DNA of 32,912 bases from the NCBI GenBank assembly GCA_002396645.1, contig DGYI01000025.1, positions 1 to 32,912 of the forward strand, read 5' to 3'. The position numbers and the translations under genes were made by a program. The notes below the pieces were generated by a model. That model was not told the origin of the DNA, ran no database searches, and was given only the letters and a program-made list of their open reading frames with translations. Source of the DNA: Firmicutes bacterium UBA5010 (GTDB taxonomy: Bacteria; Bacillota; Clostridia; Tissierellales; Sedimentibacteraceae). This document shows, piece by piece, positions 9,272 through 16,888 of this stretch. The stretch's first letter is position 1, and each line of letters starts with the position of its first letter.

Positions 9272-9393
9272 AATTATAATCTTAAACATTTAATAAATTA
9301 ATCTTAAGTTTTGGTCTAAGGTCCAGACAAGCAATTATAATCTCATTATGTGAGACACCTAGCATTTCATGACACCCTACGGATATTATAGCA
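9272..9393 (-). promoter_or_regulatory. promoter and about 120-nt leader of the dac gene
   Basis: On the minus strand an extended -10, TGCTATAAT, covers 9393-9385, so transcription would start near 9378. The leader contains a small hairpin (TCTCA/TGAGA) and an exact 11-bp direct repeat, AATTATAATCT read on the plus strand, at 9272-9282 and 9333-9343. I do not recognise a known riboswitch in it. Confidence 0.5.
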
Positions 9394-9422
9394 GAAAAGC
9401 AGAAAAAATAAAATTAAAAATT

Positions 9423-9451
9423 TTGTAATTTTTTAGATTTTTGTGTATAAT
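9423..9451 (+). promoter_or_regulatory. promoter for comEA
   Basis: TTGTAA (9423-9428), a 17-bp spacer and TATAAT (9446-9451). A possible upstream in-frame GTG at 9443 falls inside this -10, which argues for the later ATG at 9491. Confidence 0.7.
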
Positions 9452-9490
9452 GGTATTTATATAAGTTGTATGATATATATGGGGGTATAT

Positions 9491-10126
9491 ATGGGAAAGG
9501 ATATATATAAAAAAGGGCTGATTTTACTTGCCATAATTGTTATTGCCGTAATAACGGTTTTGGGCTATTTAATAGAATCGAAAGACAATAATGAAGTTTT
9601 GCCTTATGAGGAATCGGGTACAGTAGATGATAAATCTGATGAAGAAACTGGAACAGATGAAAAGGAAAAAGTATCCTTAATAGTTGTAGATATAAACGGA
9701 GCCGTTAAAAAACCCGGAATTTATGAATTAAATGAGGGTATGAGAGTTAATGATGCCATTGATGCGGCAGGGGGCTTTACAGAGGATGTAAATTCCGATT
9801 ATGTATCAAAGAATATAAACAAGGCAAGAATTTTAAGGGATGAGGAAAAAATATATATTCCCTGCATAGAAGATGATATCAGTCTTATTGAAGAAAATAT
9901 TGCCGATAATAATGCGAATATTAATACATTTAATGGTAAAATTAATATAAATACGGCATCTAAGGAGCAATTGATTACTTTGAAGGGAATAGGAGATGCT
10001 TTTGCTCAAAGGATTATTGATTACAGAAATGATAAAAAATTCAGTAATATTGAGGATATAAAGAATGTCAAAGGTATCGGTGATAAAACCTTTGAACAAA
10101 TAAAAGATTACATAAGAGTAGAATAA
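9491..10126 (+). CDS. comEA: ComEA-like DNA-binding protein (SLBB plus helix-hairpin-helix)
   Basis: Membrane-anchored DNA receptor of the competence (DNA uptake) system. From the ATG at 9491 the 211-residue protein has an N-terminal membrane segment (about 10-27), an acidic linker, an SLBB domain (about 62-125, VDINGAVKKPGIYEL) and a C-terminal helix-hairpin-helix pair (about 147-208, ININTASKEQLITLKGIG and NVKGIGDKTFEQIKDYI). This is the standard ComEA order. SD GGGGG lies 5 nt before the ATG. No comEC channel gene follows; selD is next, so comEA is detached from its usual partner. Clostridia often carry comEA without demonstrated competence. Confidence 0.88.
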   Translation: MGKDIYKKGLILLAIIVIAVITVLGYLIESKDNNEVLPYEESGTVDDKSDEETGTDEKEKVSLIVVDINGAVKKPGIYELNEGMRVNDAIDAAGGFTEDVNSDYVSKNINKARILRDEEKIYIPCIEDDISLIEENIADNNANINTFNGKININTASKEQLITLKGIGDAFAQRIIDYRNDKKFSNIEDIKNVKGIGDKTFEQIKDYIRVE

Positions 10127-10132
10127 GGTGGT

Positions 10133-10187
10133 AGTGCGAAAATTTTAAATTTTCACACTGCGAATTTGTACCTATGGCACAAATTCG
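10133..10187 (+). repeat. two tandem stem-loops between comEA and selD
   Basis: The first stem (10133-10159) has arms AGTG-C-GAAAAT and ATTTTC-A-CACT with one mismatch. The second is a perfect 9-bp stem, CGAATTTGT (10161-10169) with ACAAATTCG (10179-10187). Neither has a clean U-run, so a terminator role is doubtful. They sit in the leader of selD, 9 nt before its SD region. Confidence 0.55.
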
Positions 10188-10215
10188 AGACCTATAAGGA
10201 AGGATGGATGTTGGA

Positions 10216-11262
10216 ATGAGCACAAAGGAAATAAGACTTACGCAGATGACAAAAACTGCCGGTTGAGCAGCTAAAATAGGTCCTGAGACCCTTGCACAAG
10301 TTTTGTGCAAATTACCTAAATTTAAGGATGATAATTTAATAGTCGGAATAGAAACTTCCGATGATGCCGCTGTTTATAAAATAACTGATGATATTGCTAT
10401 GATACAAACTGTAGATTTTTTTACACCTGTAGTTGACGACCCGTATACATTCGGACAAATTGCTGCGGCAAATTCACTCAGCGATGTATATGCTATGGGC
10501 GGAGAACCTAAGCTCGCTTTAAACATAGTTGGATTTCCGAATTGTTTGGATCCCTCTGTTCTGGCTGAAATATTAAACGGAGGGGCTTCTAAAGTAATTG
10601 AAGCAGGAGCAACTCTGGCAGGCGGACATTCCATAGAGGATGATGAGCCTAAATACGGTCTTTGTGTTACAGGCTTTGTCAATCCGAACAAAATATTAAA
10701 AAATTATGGGGCAAAGCCGGGTGATGTATTGATACTGACTAAGCAAATAGGCTCGGGTATTGTAAATACAGCAGTTAAAGCTGATATGGCTTCAAAGGAA
10801 ATAATTGATGAAGCAATTGTAGTTATGACTTCATTAAATAAAAAAGCCAAAGAGGTTATTGAAAATTATAATATAAGCAGCTGTACCGATATTACAGGAT
10901 TCGGACTTATAGGACACAGTATAGAAATGGCTGAGGGAAGCAATGTCAGCTTTGAAATTAATGTAAATAAGGTGCCTGTAATTTCTGATGCAATAGAATA
11001 TGCTCAAATGGGCTTAGTTCCGGCAGGCGCGTATAACAACATGTCCTACTTTGAGGGCAAGGTTGAGTACAATAATGTTGACGAAGCATATGTAGATTTG
11101 TTTTTTGACCCTCAGACGTCCGGAGGATTGCTTTTTAGTGTAAATGAAAATGATGCTCAGAGCATTCTAAAGGATATGCAAGTTAAAGGTCTTGATACTA
11201 AATTTGCTATAATAGGCAAGGTTATTGAAAAGAAAGAAAAGTTTATTTACTTAAACAATTAA
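10216..11262 (+). CDS. selD: selenide, water dikinase (selenophosphate synthetase), itself a selenoprotein
   Basis: SelD makes monoselenophosphate from selenide and ATP, the selenium donor for Sec-tRNA. The frame starts at ATG 10216 (SD AAGGAAGG/GGATGG upstream) and reads MSTKEIRLTQMTKTAG, then an in-frame TGA (10264-10266, codon 17), then AAKIGPETLAQVL. The TGA sits exactly where E. coli SelD has catalytic Cys17, and K20 is in register. The rest is full length (348 residues counting Sec), with VQTVDFFTPVVDDPY, AGGHSIEDDEP and FFDPQTSGGLL. A stem-loop follows the TGA. selA starts 20 nt downstream. The Sec reading is further supported by selA, selB and tRNA-Sec nearby. A start at TTG 10303 would remove the catalytic N-terminus and is rejected. 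Confidence 0.95.
10264..10310 (+). promoter_or_regulatory. Sec UGA codon and candidate bacterial SECIS element in selD
   Basis: Two hairpins follow the TGA. The nearer one is GGTC (10279-10282), loop CTGA, GACC (10287-10290). The second is a perfect 8-bp stem, TTGCACAA (10292-10299), loop GTT, TTGTGCAA (10303-10310). The second has a G at the first loop position and starts its loop 33 nt after the UGA, which fits the published general description of bSECIS elements. The nearer one lacks a G in the first two loop positions. Which one SelB recognises is inference. Confidence 0.7.
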
Positions 11263-11282
11263 TTTTGAAGGGATAACGTGAA

Positions 11283-12680
11283 ATGGATAAAAATGCTTTT
11301 TTAAGGAAGATTCCAAAGGTAGATTTATTGATTGAAGATGAAAAAATAAAGGATTTAATTGAGAATAACGACAGAGAGCTTGTTATAGATATAATAAGAG
11401 AAAAAACAGATGAACTGAGAGCTTTTATTGTTGATAGCAGCTTAGAAGCTGAAATAGTTCAGAAAACTGAGAGCTTGATTGATGATATAATAGCAAAGTT
11501 CAAAAAAACAACAAGCTTGAATGTGAAAAAAGTTATAAATGCAACGGGAACAATACTTCATACAAATTTGGGAAGAGCCGTAATATCTGAAAAAATTGCC
11601 GACAGATTAAAAGAGATTATTACAGGATACTCTAATCTCGAATACGATATTGAGGATGGCGAAAGAGGAGAAAGATATTCTCATTTTGAAGATATTGTAT
11701 GCAGAATAACAGGAGCACAGGCGGCTATGGCTGTAAATAATAATGCAGCTGCAGTTATGCTTATTTTGAGTACTATGGCTAAAGACAAAGAGGTTATAGT
11801 ATCAAGAGGAGAACTGGTCGAAATCGGAGGCTCATTCAGAGTGCCTGATGTTATGTCACAAAGCGGCTCAAGGCTGGTTGAAATAGGTACAACCAATAAA
11901 ACACATTTAAGAGATTACAAAAATGCTGTAAATGAAGAAACAGCAGCATTTTTAAAGGTACATACAAGCAATTATAAAATTGTAGGTTTTACCGAAAGTG
12001 TTTCTGTCAAGGAACTGTCAGAGCTTAGTCAAAAACATAATATTCCTTTAATCGAGGACATAGGAAGCGGAGTTTTGATTGATTTGAGCAGATACGGATT
12101 AAGTTATGAGCCTACTGTTCAGGAATCAATAAAAAATGGCGCAGATGTTGTTTGCTTCAGCGGAGATAAGCTTTTGGGAGGACCGCAGGCAGGTATAATT
12201 GTAGGTAAAAAAGAATATATCGATAAAATGAAAAAGAATCCATTGACGAGAGCAATGAGAATAGATAAATTTACCGCAACTGCATTGGAAGCGGTATTTC
12301 ATGAGTATATCGACGAGGAAAATGCTATAAAAAATATACCTGTATTAAGCATGATAACAAAGGATATCAAAGAGCTTGAGCTTATTGCAAATTTATTGTA
12401 TGAAAAGATTAAATCTATACATAATAGTGCCGATATACAGATTGAAGATTGTCTATCTCAAATCGGAGGCGGCTCCTTGCCTTTAGAGAGAATAAAGAGC
12501 AAATGTGTTTCTATAAAGCCGAAAAACATAACTACAGCTTTATTTGAAAAAAAACTGAGATATTTGGATGTACCTGTTATAATCAGAATTTCCAATGATA
12601 GAGCTATAATAGATTTAAGAACTGTAAATAAATCTGAAATTGATATTCTCTCAAATAATATAATAGATGCTTTAAATTAA
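11283..12680 (+). CDS. selA: L-seryl-tRNA(Sec) selenium transferase
   Basis: PLP enzyme (homodecameric in known bacteria) that converts Ser-tRNA-Sec to Sec-tRNA-Sec using selenophosphate. Hallmarks include KKVINATGTILHTNLGRA, HTSNYKIVGFTE, IEDIGSG and the PLP-binding lysine K296 in CFSGDKLLGGPQAGI. The 465-residue length is typical. The N-terminal helical region (about 1-70), needed for tRNA binding in homologues, is present. SD GAAGGG lies upstream, and selB follows after 28 nt, so selD-selA-selB is very likely one operon. Confidence 0.97.
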   Translation: MDKNAFLRKIPKVDLLIEDEKIKDLIENNDRELVIDIIREKTDELRAFIVDSSLEAEIVQKTESLIDDIIAKFKKTTSLNVKKVINATGTILHTNLGRAVISEKIADRLKEIITGYSNLEYDIEDGERGERYSHFEDIVCRITGAQAAMAVNNNAAAVMLILSTMAKDKEVIVSRGELVEIGGSFRVPDVMSQSGSRLVEIGTTNKTHLRDYKNAVNEETAAFLKVHTSNYKIVGFTESVSVKELSELSQKHNIPLIEDIGSGVLIDLSRYGLSYEPTVQESIKNGADVVCFSGDKLLGGPQAGIIVGKKEYIDKMKKNPLTRAMRIDKFTATALEAVFHEYIDEENAIKNIPVLSMITKDIKELELIANLLYEKIKSIHNSADIQIEDCLSQIGGGSLPLERIKSKCVSIKPKNITTALFEKKLRYLDVPVIIRISNDRAIIDLRTVNKSEIDILSNNIIDALN

Positions 12681-12708
12681 AAGAAATGATTGCATGGAGA
12701 TATAAAGT

Positions 12709-14643
12709 ATGAAGAACATAATTGTAGGAACCGCCGGTCATATAGATCACGGTAAAACAACTTTAATTAAAGCCTTAAGCGGTAAGGATACGGACAGATG
12801 GGAAGAAGAGAAAAAACGCGGAATTACGATTGATTTAGGCTTTGCTTATTTTGATTTGCCTAATAATAACAGAATCGGAATTATTGATGTTCCTGGACAT
12901 GAGAGATTTATCAAAAATATGCTTGCAGGCGTTATAGGTATGGATTTAGTTTTATTGGTTATAGCAGCCGATGAGGGCATAATGCCGCAGACAGAGGAGC
13001 ATATCAATATTCTTAATCTGCTTGGAATTAAAAACGGTATAGTTGTACTGACAAAATGTGATCTGGTTGATTCTGACTGGCTGGAGCTTGTAAAAGAGGA
13101 TATAAAGGACGAACTCAAGGATACATTTTTGGCAGAATCACCTGTTATAGAGGTTTCTTCCGTAACCGGAAAAGGAATTGATAAACTGATTGACTTAATA
13201 CAGAATATGACTTCTGATACTGTTCAGGAAAGAGATATATATACTATACCCAGACTTCCTATAGACAGAGCATTTACAATATCAGGCTTCGGAACTGTAA
13301 TTACCGGAACTTTAATATCAGGTCAGATAAAAAAGGGCGATGAGCTTGAGATTTATCCTATTAATAAAATTTGTAAGGTAAGAAATATTCAAGTGCATAA
13401 TTCTGATGTTGATATCTGCTTTGCGGGTCAAAGGGCGGCAATAAATTTATCTAATATAAAAAAATCAGAGCTTTACAGAGGCTGTGTAATTGCTCCTATA
13501 AACAGCATGAAAAATACTATGATGCTTGATGTTAAAGTTAATCTGCTCAAATCCTCAAGAAGAATTGTAGAGAATAGAAGCAGATTGCATCTGTATACAG
13601 GAACAAGCGAGGTTTTATGCAGAATTGTCCTGTTAGATAAGGAAAGATTATCTCCGGGTGAAAGCTGTTATGCTCAGCTTAGACTTGAAGAGGAGATAGC
13701 TGTAAGACGAGGAGATAAATTTATACTAAGATTTTATTCTCCTATGGAAACTATAGGAGGAGGAGAAATTATTGAACCTGTGCCTAACAAAAAAAGCAGA
13801 GCAGACGATAATCTGATTGAGAGCTTAAAAGTTAAAGAGCAAGGCTCGCATACCGATGTTATAGAAAATATAATAAAGGAAAACAGCGCTATAATTCCAT
13901 CTGTAAATGAGCTCGCAAAAATTACTGCTATGTCTGCCGAAGAGATAGGCATAAATGTTTCAGAGCTTGAAGAACAGGGTAAAATAACAATTATAAGGCT
14001 TAAGAGCGATAGCTATATTTGGCATAAATCCTATGAAAAAGATATTGAAGCTAAAATAGTAAAATATATAGAGGATTTTAACAATAAGAATCCATATAAA
14101 AGCGGAATAAAGAAATCTGAAATTAAAAGCAAGTTTTTCAGTAAAATAAAGCAGAATGTTTTTGATGAAATAATAAATAACATGATTTCAAATGCTTCCT
14201 TGGCTCAAAAGAATGACTTCCTGTTTATAATCGGTTTTGAATTGAAGAAGGATGATAAATATAATTCAATCAAGGGGAAAATTGAAAATCTGGCTTCAGT
14301 GTCAGAATATAATTTTGTTAAGCTAAGTCAGATACTTGATATTGATAAGGAGCTAAAAGCTCCTGTTGATTCAATAAGCATAGAGGATATTTTAATGTCT
14401 ATGATTGAAGCAGGAGAAGTTATCAAGATAGCGGATGACACATTTTCAAGCAATACAATTATAAACAATGCTAAAGAATTGCTGATAGATTATTTGCAGA
14501 AAAATAATAAAATTTCTGCTGCTGAATACAGAGATTTGTTAGATACTAACAGGAAAAGTGCGATTACACTTCTTGAGTATTTTGATAATTGCAAGCTAAC
14601 TAAGCGTGTTGAGAATGACAGAGTTTTAAATAAACCGAATTAA
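12709..14643 (+). CDS. selB: selenocysteine-specific elongation factor SelB
   Basis: GTPase that delivers Sec-tRNA to UGA codons marked by a SECIS hairpin. The EF-Tu-like domains carry the G1 box GHIDHGKT (residues 10-17), the G2 region EEKKRGITIDLGF, DVPGHERF and TKCD. Beta-barrel domains follow to about residue 350. The C-terminal half (about 380-644) has the winged-helix repeats that bind the SECIS RNA, ending in a domain with AEYRDLLDTNRKSAITLLEYFD. At 644 residues it is full length, so SECIS recognition should be intact. It is downstream of selA and is followed 38 nt later by a GGDEF gene rather than directly by selC. Confidence 0.97.
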   Translation: MKNIIVGTAGHIDHGKTTLIKALSGKDTDRWEEEKKRGITIDLGFAYFDLPNNNRIGIIDVPGHERFIKNMLAGVIGMDLVLLVIAADEGIMPQTEEHINILNLLGIKNGIVVLTKCDLVDSDWLELVKEDIKDELKDTFLAESPVIEVSSVTGKGIDKLIDLIQNMTSDTVQERDIYTIPRLPIDRAFTISGFGTVITGTLISGQIKKGDELEIYPINKICKVRNIQVHNSDVDICFAGQRAAINLSNIKKSELYRGCVIAPINSMKNTMMLDVKVNLLKSSRRIVENRSRLHLYTGTSEVLCRIVLLDKERLSPGESCYAQLRLEEEIAVRRGDKFILRFYSPMETIGGGEIIEPVPNKKSRADDNLIESLKVKEQGSHTDVIENIIKENSAIIPSVNELAKITAMSAEEIGINVSELEEQGKITIIRLKSDSYIWHKSYEKDIEAKIVKYIEDFNNKNPYKSGIKKSEIKSKFFSKIKQNVFDEIINNMISNASLAQKNDFLFIIGFELKKDDKYNSIKGKIENLASVSEYNFVKLSQILDIDKELKAPVDSISIEDILMSMIEAGEVIKIADDTFSSNTIINNAKELLIDYLQKNNKISAAEYRDLLDTNRKSAITLLEYFDNCKLTKRVENDRVLNKPN

Positions 14644-14681
14644 GTGAAAATGTGAATTAAATCAGATAGAAAGGTGATATA

Positions 14682-15935
14682 ATGGCTGATAATAAAATTA
14701 GCTGCGGCGAAATAATGCATGATGCCTTAATTGAAGGATATGTACTTCTAAGCATAATAAGAAATGCGGATGGTACGCATAAGGATTACCAAATAATTGA
14801 AACAAATAGTCAGTTTGAGTTAATAACAGGGCGACCTCAAAGTCATGCCGAAGGGAATACCGTACGTCAGGTATTGCCTGCAATTGATGAAACATGGAAT
14901 GAATTTTCAAGAAATATGCCGCAGATGAAAGAAAATGTAAAATTTGAATTTTATTTTGAAAATATTGATAAACATTTTTATATTAGCGCATATATGCCTT
15001 TTGAAGATACAATAGCTTTATTTTTTACAGATATAACAATACAAAAGAAAGCAAAGGATGTGTTTCGTATACATGAGCTTTTGTTCGAAGAGGCACATGA
15101 TATCCTGCTTTATGTTAAAAAGGATGGACAGATTGTAAATGCCAACAAACGTGCATGTGATAAATACGGATATACAAGAGAAGAGCTTATGTCAATGAAT
15201 ATACAAGATATAAGGCATCCTTTTACAGCCTTTGAATTTAATAAGCAAATGGAACAGGCTGACAGCGGAGGAATAGTATTTGAAAGCGTACACATGCGAA
15301 AAGACGGGACATCCTTTCCGGTTGAAGTAAGTGCAAAAAGTACCTTTATAGAAAAAGGACAGTTTCGTATTCACATAATTAGGGATATAACTCAGCGTAA
15401 AGAGAATGAGGAAAGAATCGCATGGCTCGCTAAATATGACGCTTTGACAGGCATTTCTAACAGGGCTAATTTCATTGCTAACCTCGAGCAAGAAATTCAA
15501 CGCTCCATTCGAAGCAAAATACCATTTTCGGTTATGCTGTTTGATATTGATAAATTCAAGCATATAAATGACAACTATGGACATGAAGCAGGAGATGCAG
15601 TGCTGCGTCATGTGGCAGCAGCGACAAAAAATGTCATCAGATTAACCGATCAAGTGGGCAGATTTGGGGGAGACGAATTCGTTGTACTCCAAACAGATAT
15701 AAAATCCTGTGATGATGCTATAGCACTTGCCAAACGAATACAAGATGCAGTAAATGAGGAGTTTATTTATAAATCAATAAAGTTCAATGTAAAAATAAGT
15801 ATAGGAATAAGTCTGTTTCCGGATGATTCTAAAGATGCTAACGGACTCTTGCTTTGTGCAGATAAGGCAATGTATTATGTTAAGCACAATGGCGGAGGAG
15901 ATGTAAGTTTTTTTGAGTCTTGTAAAATTTTATAG
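14682..15935 (+). CDS. PAS-PAS-GGDEF diguanylate cyclase
   Basis: Probable diguanylate cyclase that makes c-di-GMP from GTP. Two PAS-type sensor regions are visible (about residues 10-110, and 125-235 with NKRACDKYGYTREELMSMN and the HIIRDITQRKENEER exit helix). The GGDEF domain covers about 245-415, with an intact GGDEF signature at 329-333. An RxxD inhibitory site (R320-LT-D323) sits exactly five residues before it, so product feedback is expected. No transmembrane segment is seen, so it should be cytoplasmic; the PAS ligand is unknown. Arginine codons here are often CGT/CGA/CGC, unlike the AGA-dominated neighbours, hinting at later acquisition. SD AAAGGTGA precedes the ATG. Confidence 0.93.
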   Translation: MADNKISCGEIMHDALIEGYVLLSIIRNADGTHKDYQIIETNSQFELITGRPQSHAEGNTVRQVLPAIDETWNEFSRNMPQMKENVKFEFYFENIDKHFYISAYMPFEDTIALFFTDITIQKKAKDVFRIHELLFEEAHDILLYVKKDGQIVNANKRACDKYGYTREELMSMNIQDIRHPFTAFEFNKQMEQADSGGIVFESVHMRKDGTSFPVEVSAKSTFIEKGQFRIHIIRDITQRKENEERIAWLAKYDALTGISNRANFIANLEQEIQRSIRSKIPFSVMLFDIDKFKHINDNYGHEAGDAVLRHVAAATKNVIRLTDQVGRFGGDEFVVLQTDIKSCDDAIALAKRIQDAVNEEFIYKSIKFNVKISIGISLFPDDSKDANGLLLCADKAMYYVKHNGGGDVSFFESCKIL

Positions 15936-15951
15936 CAGTTTATAATAAAGG

Positions 15952-16006
15952 CTTGATAAGGGATTATCAGTAAAAACTTGACAAAGTCTTTATCAAAGGT
16001 TACTAT
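15952..16006 (+). promoter_or_regulatory. promoter and possible operator sites of the response regulator gene
   Basis: TTGACA (15978-15983), a 17-bp spacer and TACTAT (16001-16006) form a strong promoter. TTGAYAA(A/G)G-like half-sites occur three times: TTGATAAGG (15953-15961), TTGACAAAG (15978-15986) and, inverted, CTTTATCAA (15989-15997). The last two form an imperfect palindrome over the -35. TTGATAA/TTATCAG (15953-15970) is also a hairpin. Autoregulation by the adjacent regulator is a reasonable inference. Confidence 0.6.
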
Positions 16007-16075
16007 GAATAAAGATGTATTTTTTGTAATAAAGATATTAAGAAATTTTAAAAATAATTTTGGGGGAGAATAAGG

Positions 16076-16783
16076 ATGAAGGTCTTGCTGGTTGATAGTG
16101 AGCTTGTATCGGTAAAAAATCTTAAGTACAGCTTAGAACAGGATGGATATGAGATAGAATCTGTGGCTGACGGTATGAACGCTTTGAAAATTATGACTTC
16201 TGATGAATTTGATATTATAATACTGGAGTTAGTTTTGCCGGATATTGATGGTCTTGAAATTTGTCAGAGAATCAGAGAAAAATATAATACGCCTATAATT
16301 TTATTAACCTCCAAATGTGAAGATATGAACAAAATTCTTGGATTGGAATATGGTGCGGATGATTATGTAACAAAGCCGTATAATATTTTAGAACTCAAAG
16401 CAAGAATTAAGGCAATTTTGAGAAGAACAAAATTTAATAATCAGAAAACGAGCGAACAAATTATACAAGCTGATGATTTTATTATTAATACGTTAGGCCG
16501 TAAGGTTAGTGTAAATAATGAGGAAATAAACTTAACAGCAAAGGAATTTGATTTGCTTTTATTGCTTGCAACAAATCCGGGCAAGATATATTCTCGCGAA
16601 GAACTGCTTGAAGTGATATGGGGCTATGAATATTTTGGTGATTTAAGAACTGTAGATGTTCATATAAGACGACTTAGAGAAAAAATTGAAAGAAAATCCG
16701 ATACATCCGATAAAACTGACAAATATCAATATATACTTACAAAATGGGGCTCGGGATATTATTTTAGAAGTAATAACGATTAA
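16076..16783 (+). CDS. OmpR/PhoB-family response regulator with Glu at the phospho-acceptor site
   Basis: Two-domain transcription factor: a receiver (about 1-120) and a winged-helix DNA-binding domain (about 135-232, VNNEEINLTAKEFDLLLLLATNPGK split across the wing, and RTVDVHIRRLREKIE). The expected acceptor aspartate in the D-x4-D-x2-LP pattern is replaced by E51 (IIILELVLP). The acidic pair near the N-terminus reads D7-S8 rather than D-D/E. The switch threonine (LLTSK) and the conserved lysine (TKPYN) remain. Glu can mimic phospho-Asp in some receivers, so a permanently active or non-phosphorylated regulator is likely. No histidine kinase gene is adjacent. GGGGGAG gives the SD. It lies between the GGDEF gene and tRNA-Sec. 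Confidence 0.93.
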   Translation: MKVLLVDSELVSVKNLKYSLEQDGYEIESVADGMNALKIMTSDEFDIIILELVLPDIDGLEICQRIREKYNTPIILLTSKCEDMNKILGLEYGADDYVTKPYNILELKARIKAILRRTKFNNQKTSEQIIQADDFIINTLGRKVSVNNEEINLTAKEFDLLLLLATNPGKIYSREELLEVIWGYEYFGDLRTVDVHIRRLREKIERKSDTSDKTDKYQYILTKWGSGYYFRSNND

Positions 16784-16815
16784 AATTACCAAAATTTTAT
16801 AGTTGATTAAATTAA

Positions 16816-16882
16816 AGACATATGATAAGCTACCATAGGTGACTGACGGATATTGTTAAATCTGGTATCTTATCATATGTCT
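16816..16882 (+). other. long inverted repeat immediately upstream of tRNA-Sec
   Basis: A 19-nt arm (16816-16834, AGACATATGATAAG then C then TACC) pairs with 16864-16882 at 18 of 19 positions, around a 29-nt loop. Only 6 nt separate the right arm from the tRNA 5' end. No U-run follows, so a classical terminator is unlikely. I recognise no riboswitch class. It could be part of the tRNA precursor, a processing site or a protein-binding operator. Confidence 0.75.
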
Positions 16883-16888
16883 AATTAT

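Noticed and set aside
9443..9490. Longer ComEA start at GTG 9443
   Set aside because: It overlaps the -10 hexamer of the promoter. ATG 9491 has a GGGGG SD and starts right before the membrane segment.
10216..10302. In-frame TGA in selD read as a nonsense mutation, with a shorter protein from TTG 10303
   Set aside because: The TGA is exactly at the catalytic Cys position, conserved sequence continues on both sides, and selA, selB and tRNA-Sec are present. TTG 10303 lies inside the downstream hairpin and would remove the active site.
15192..15611. Minus-strand open frame inside the GGDEF gene
   Set aside because: Antisense to a conserved PAS-GGDEF gene, with no family features.
16816..16882. 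c-di-GMP riboswitch, considered because of the adjacent diguanylate cyclase
   Set aside because: The core motifs of classes I and II are not recognisable, and the element precedes a tRNA.
16816..16882. Intrinsic terminator of the response regulator gene
   Set aside because: No U-run follows the stem; the bases after it are AATTATGGG, leading into the tRNA.
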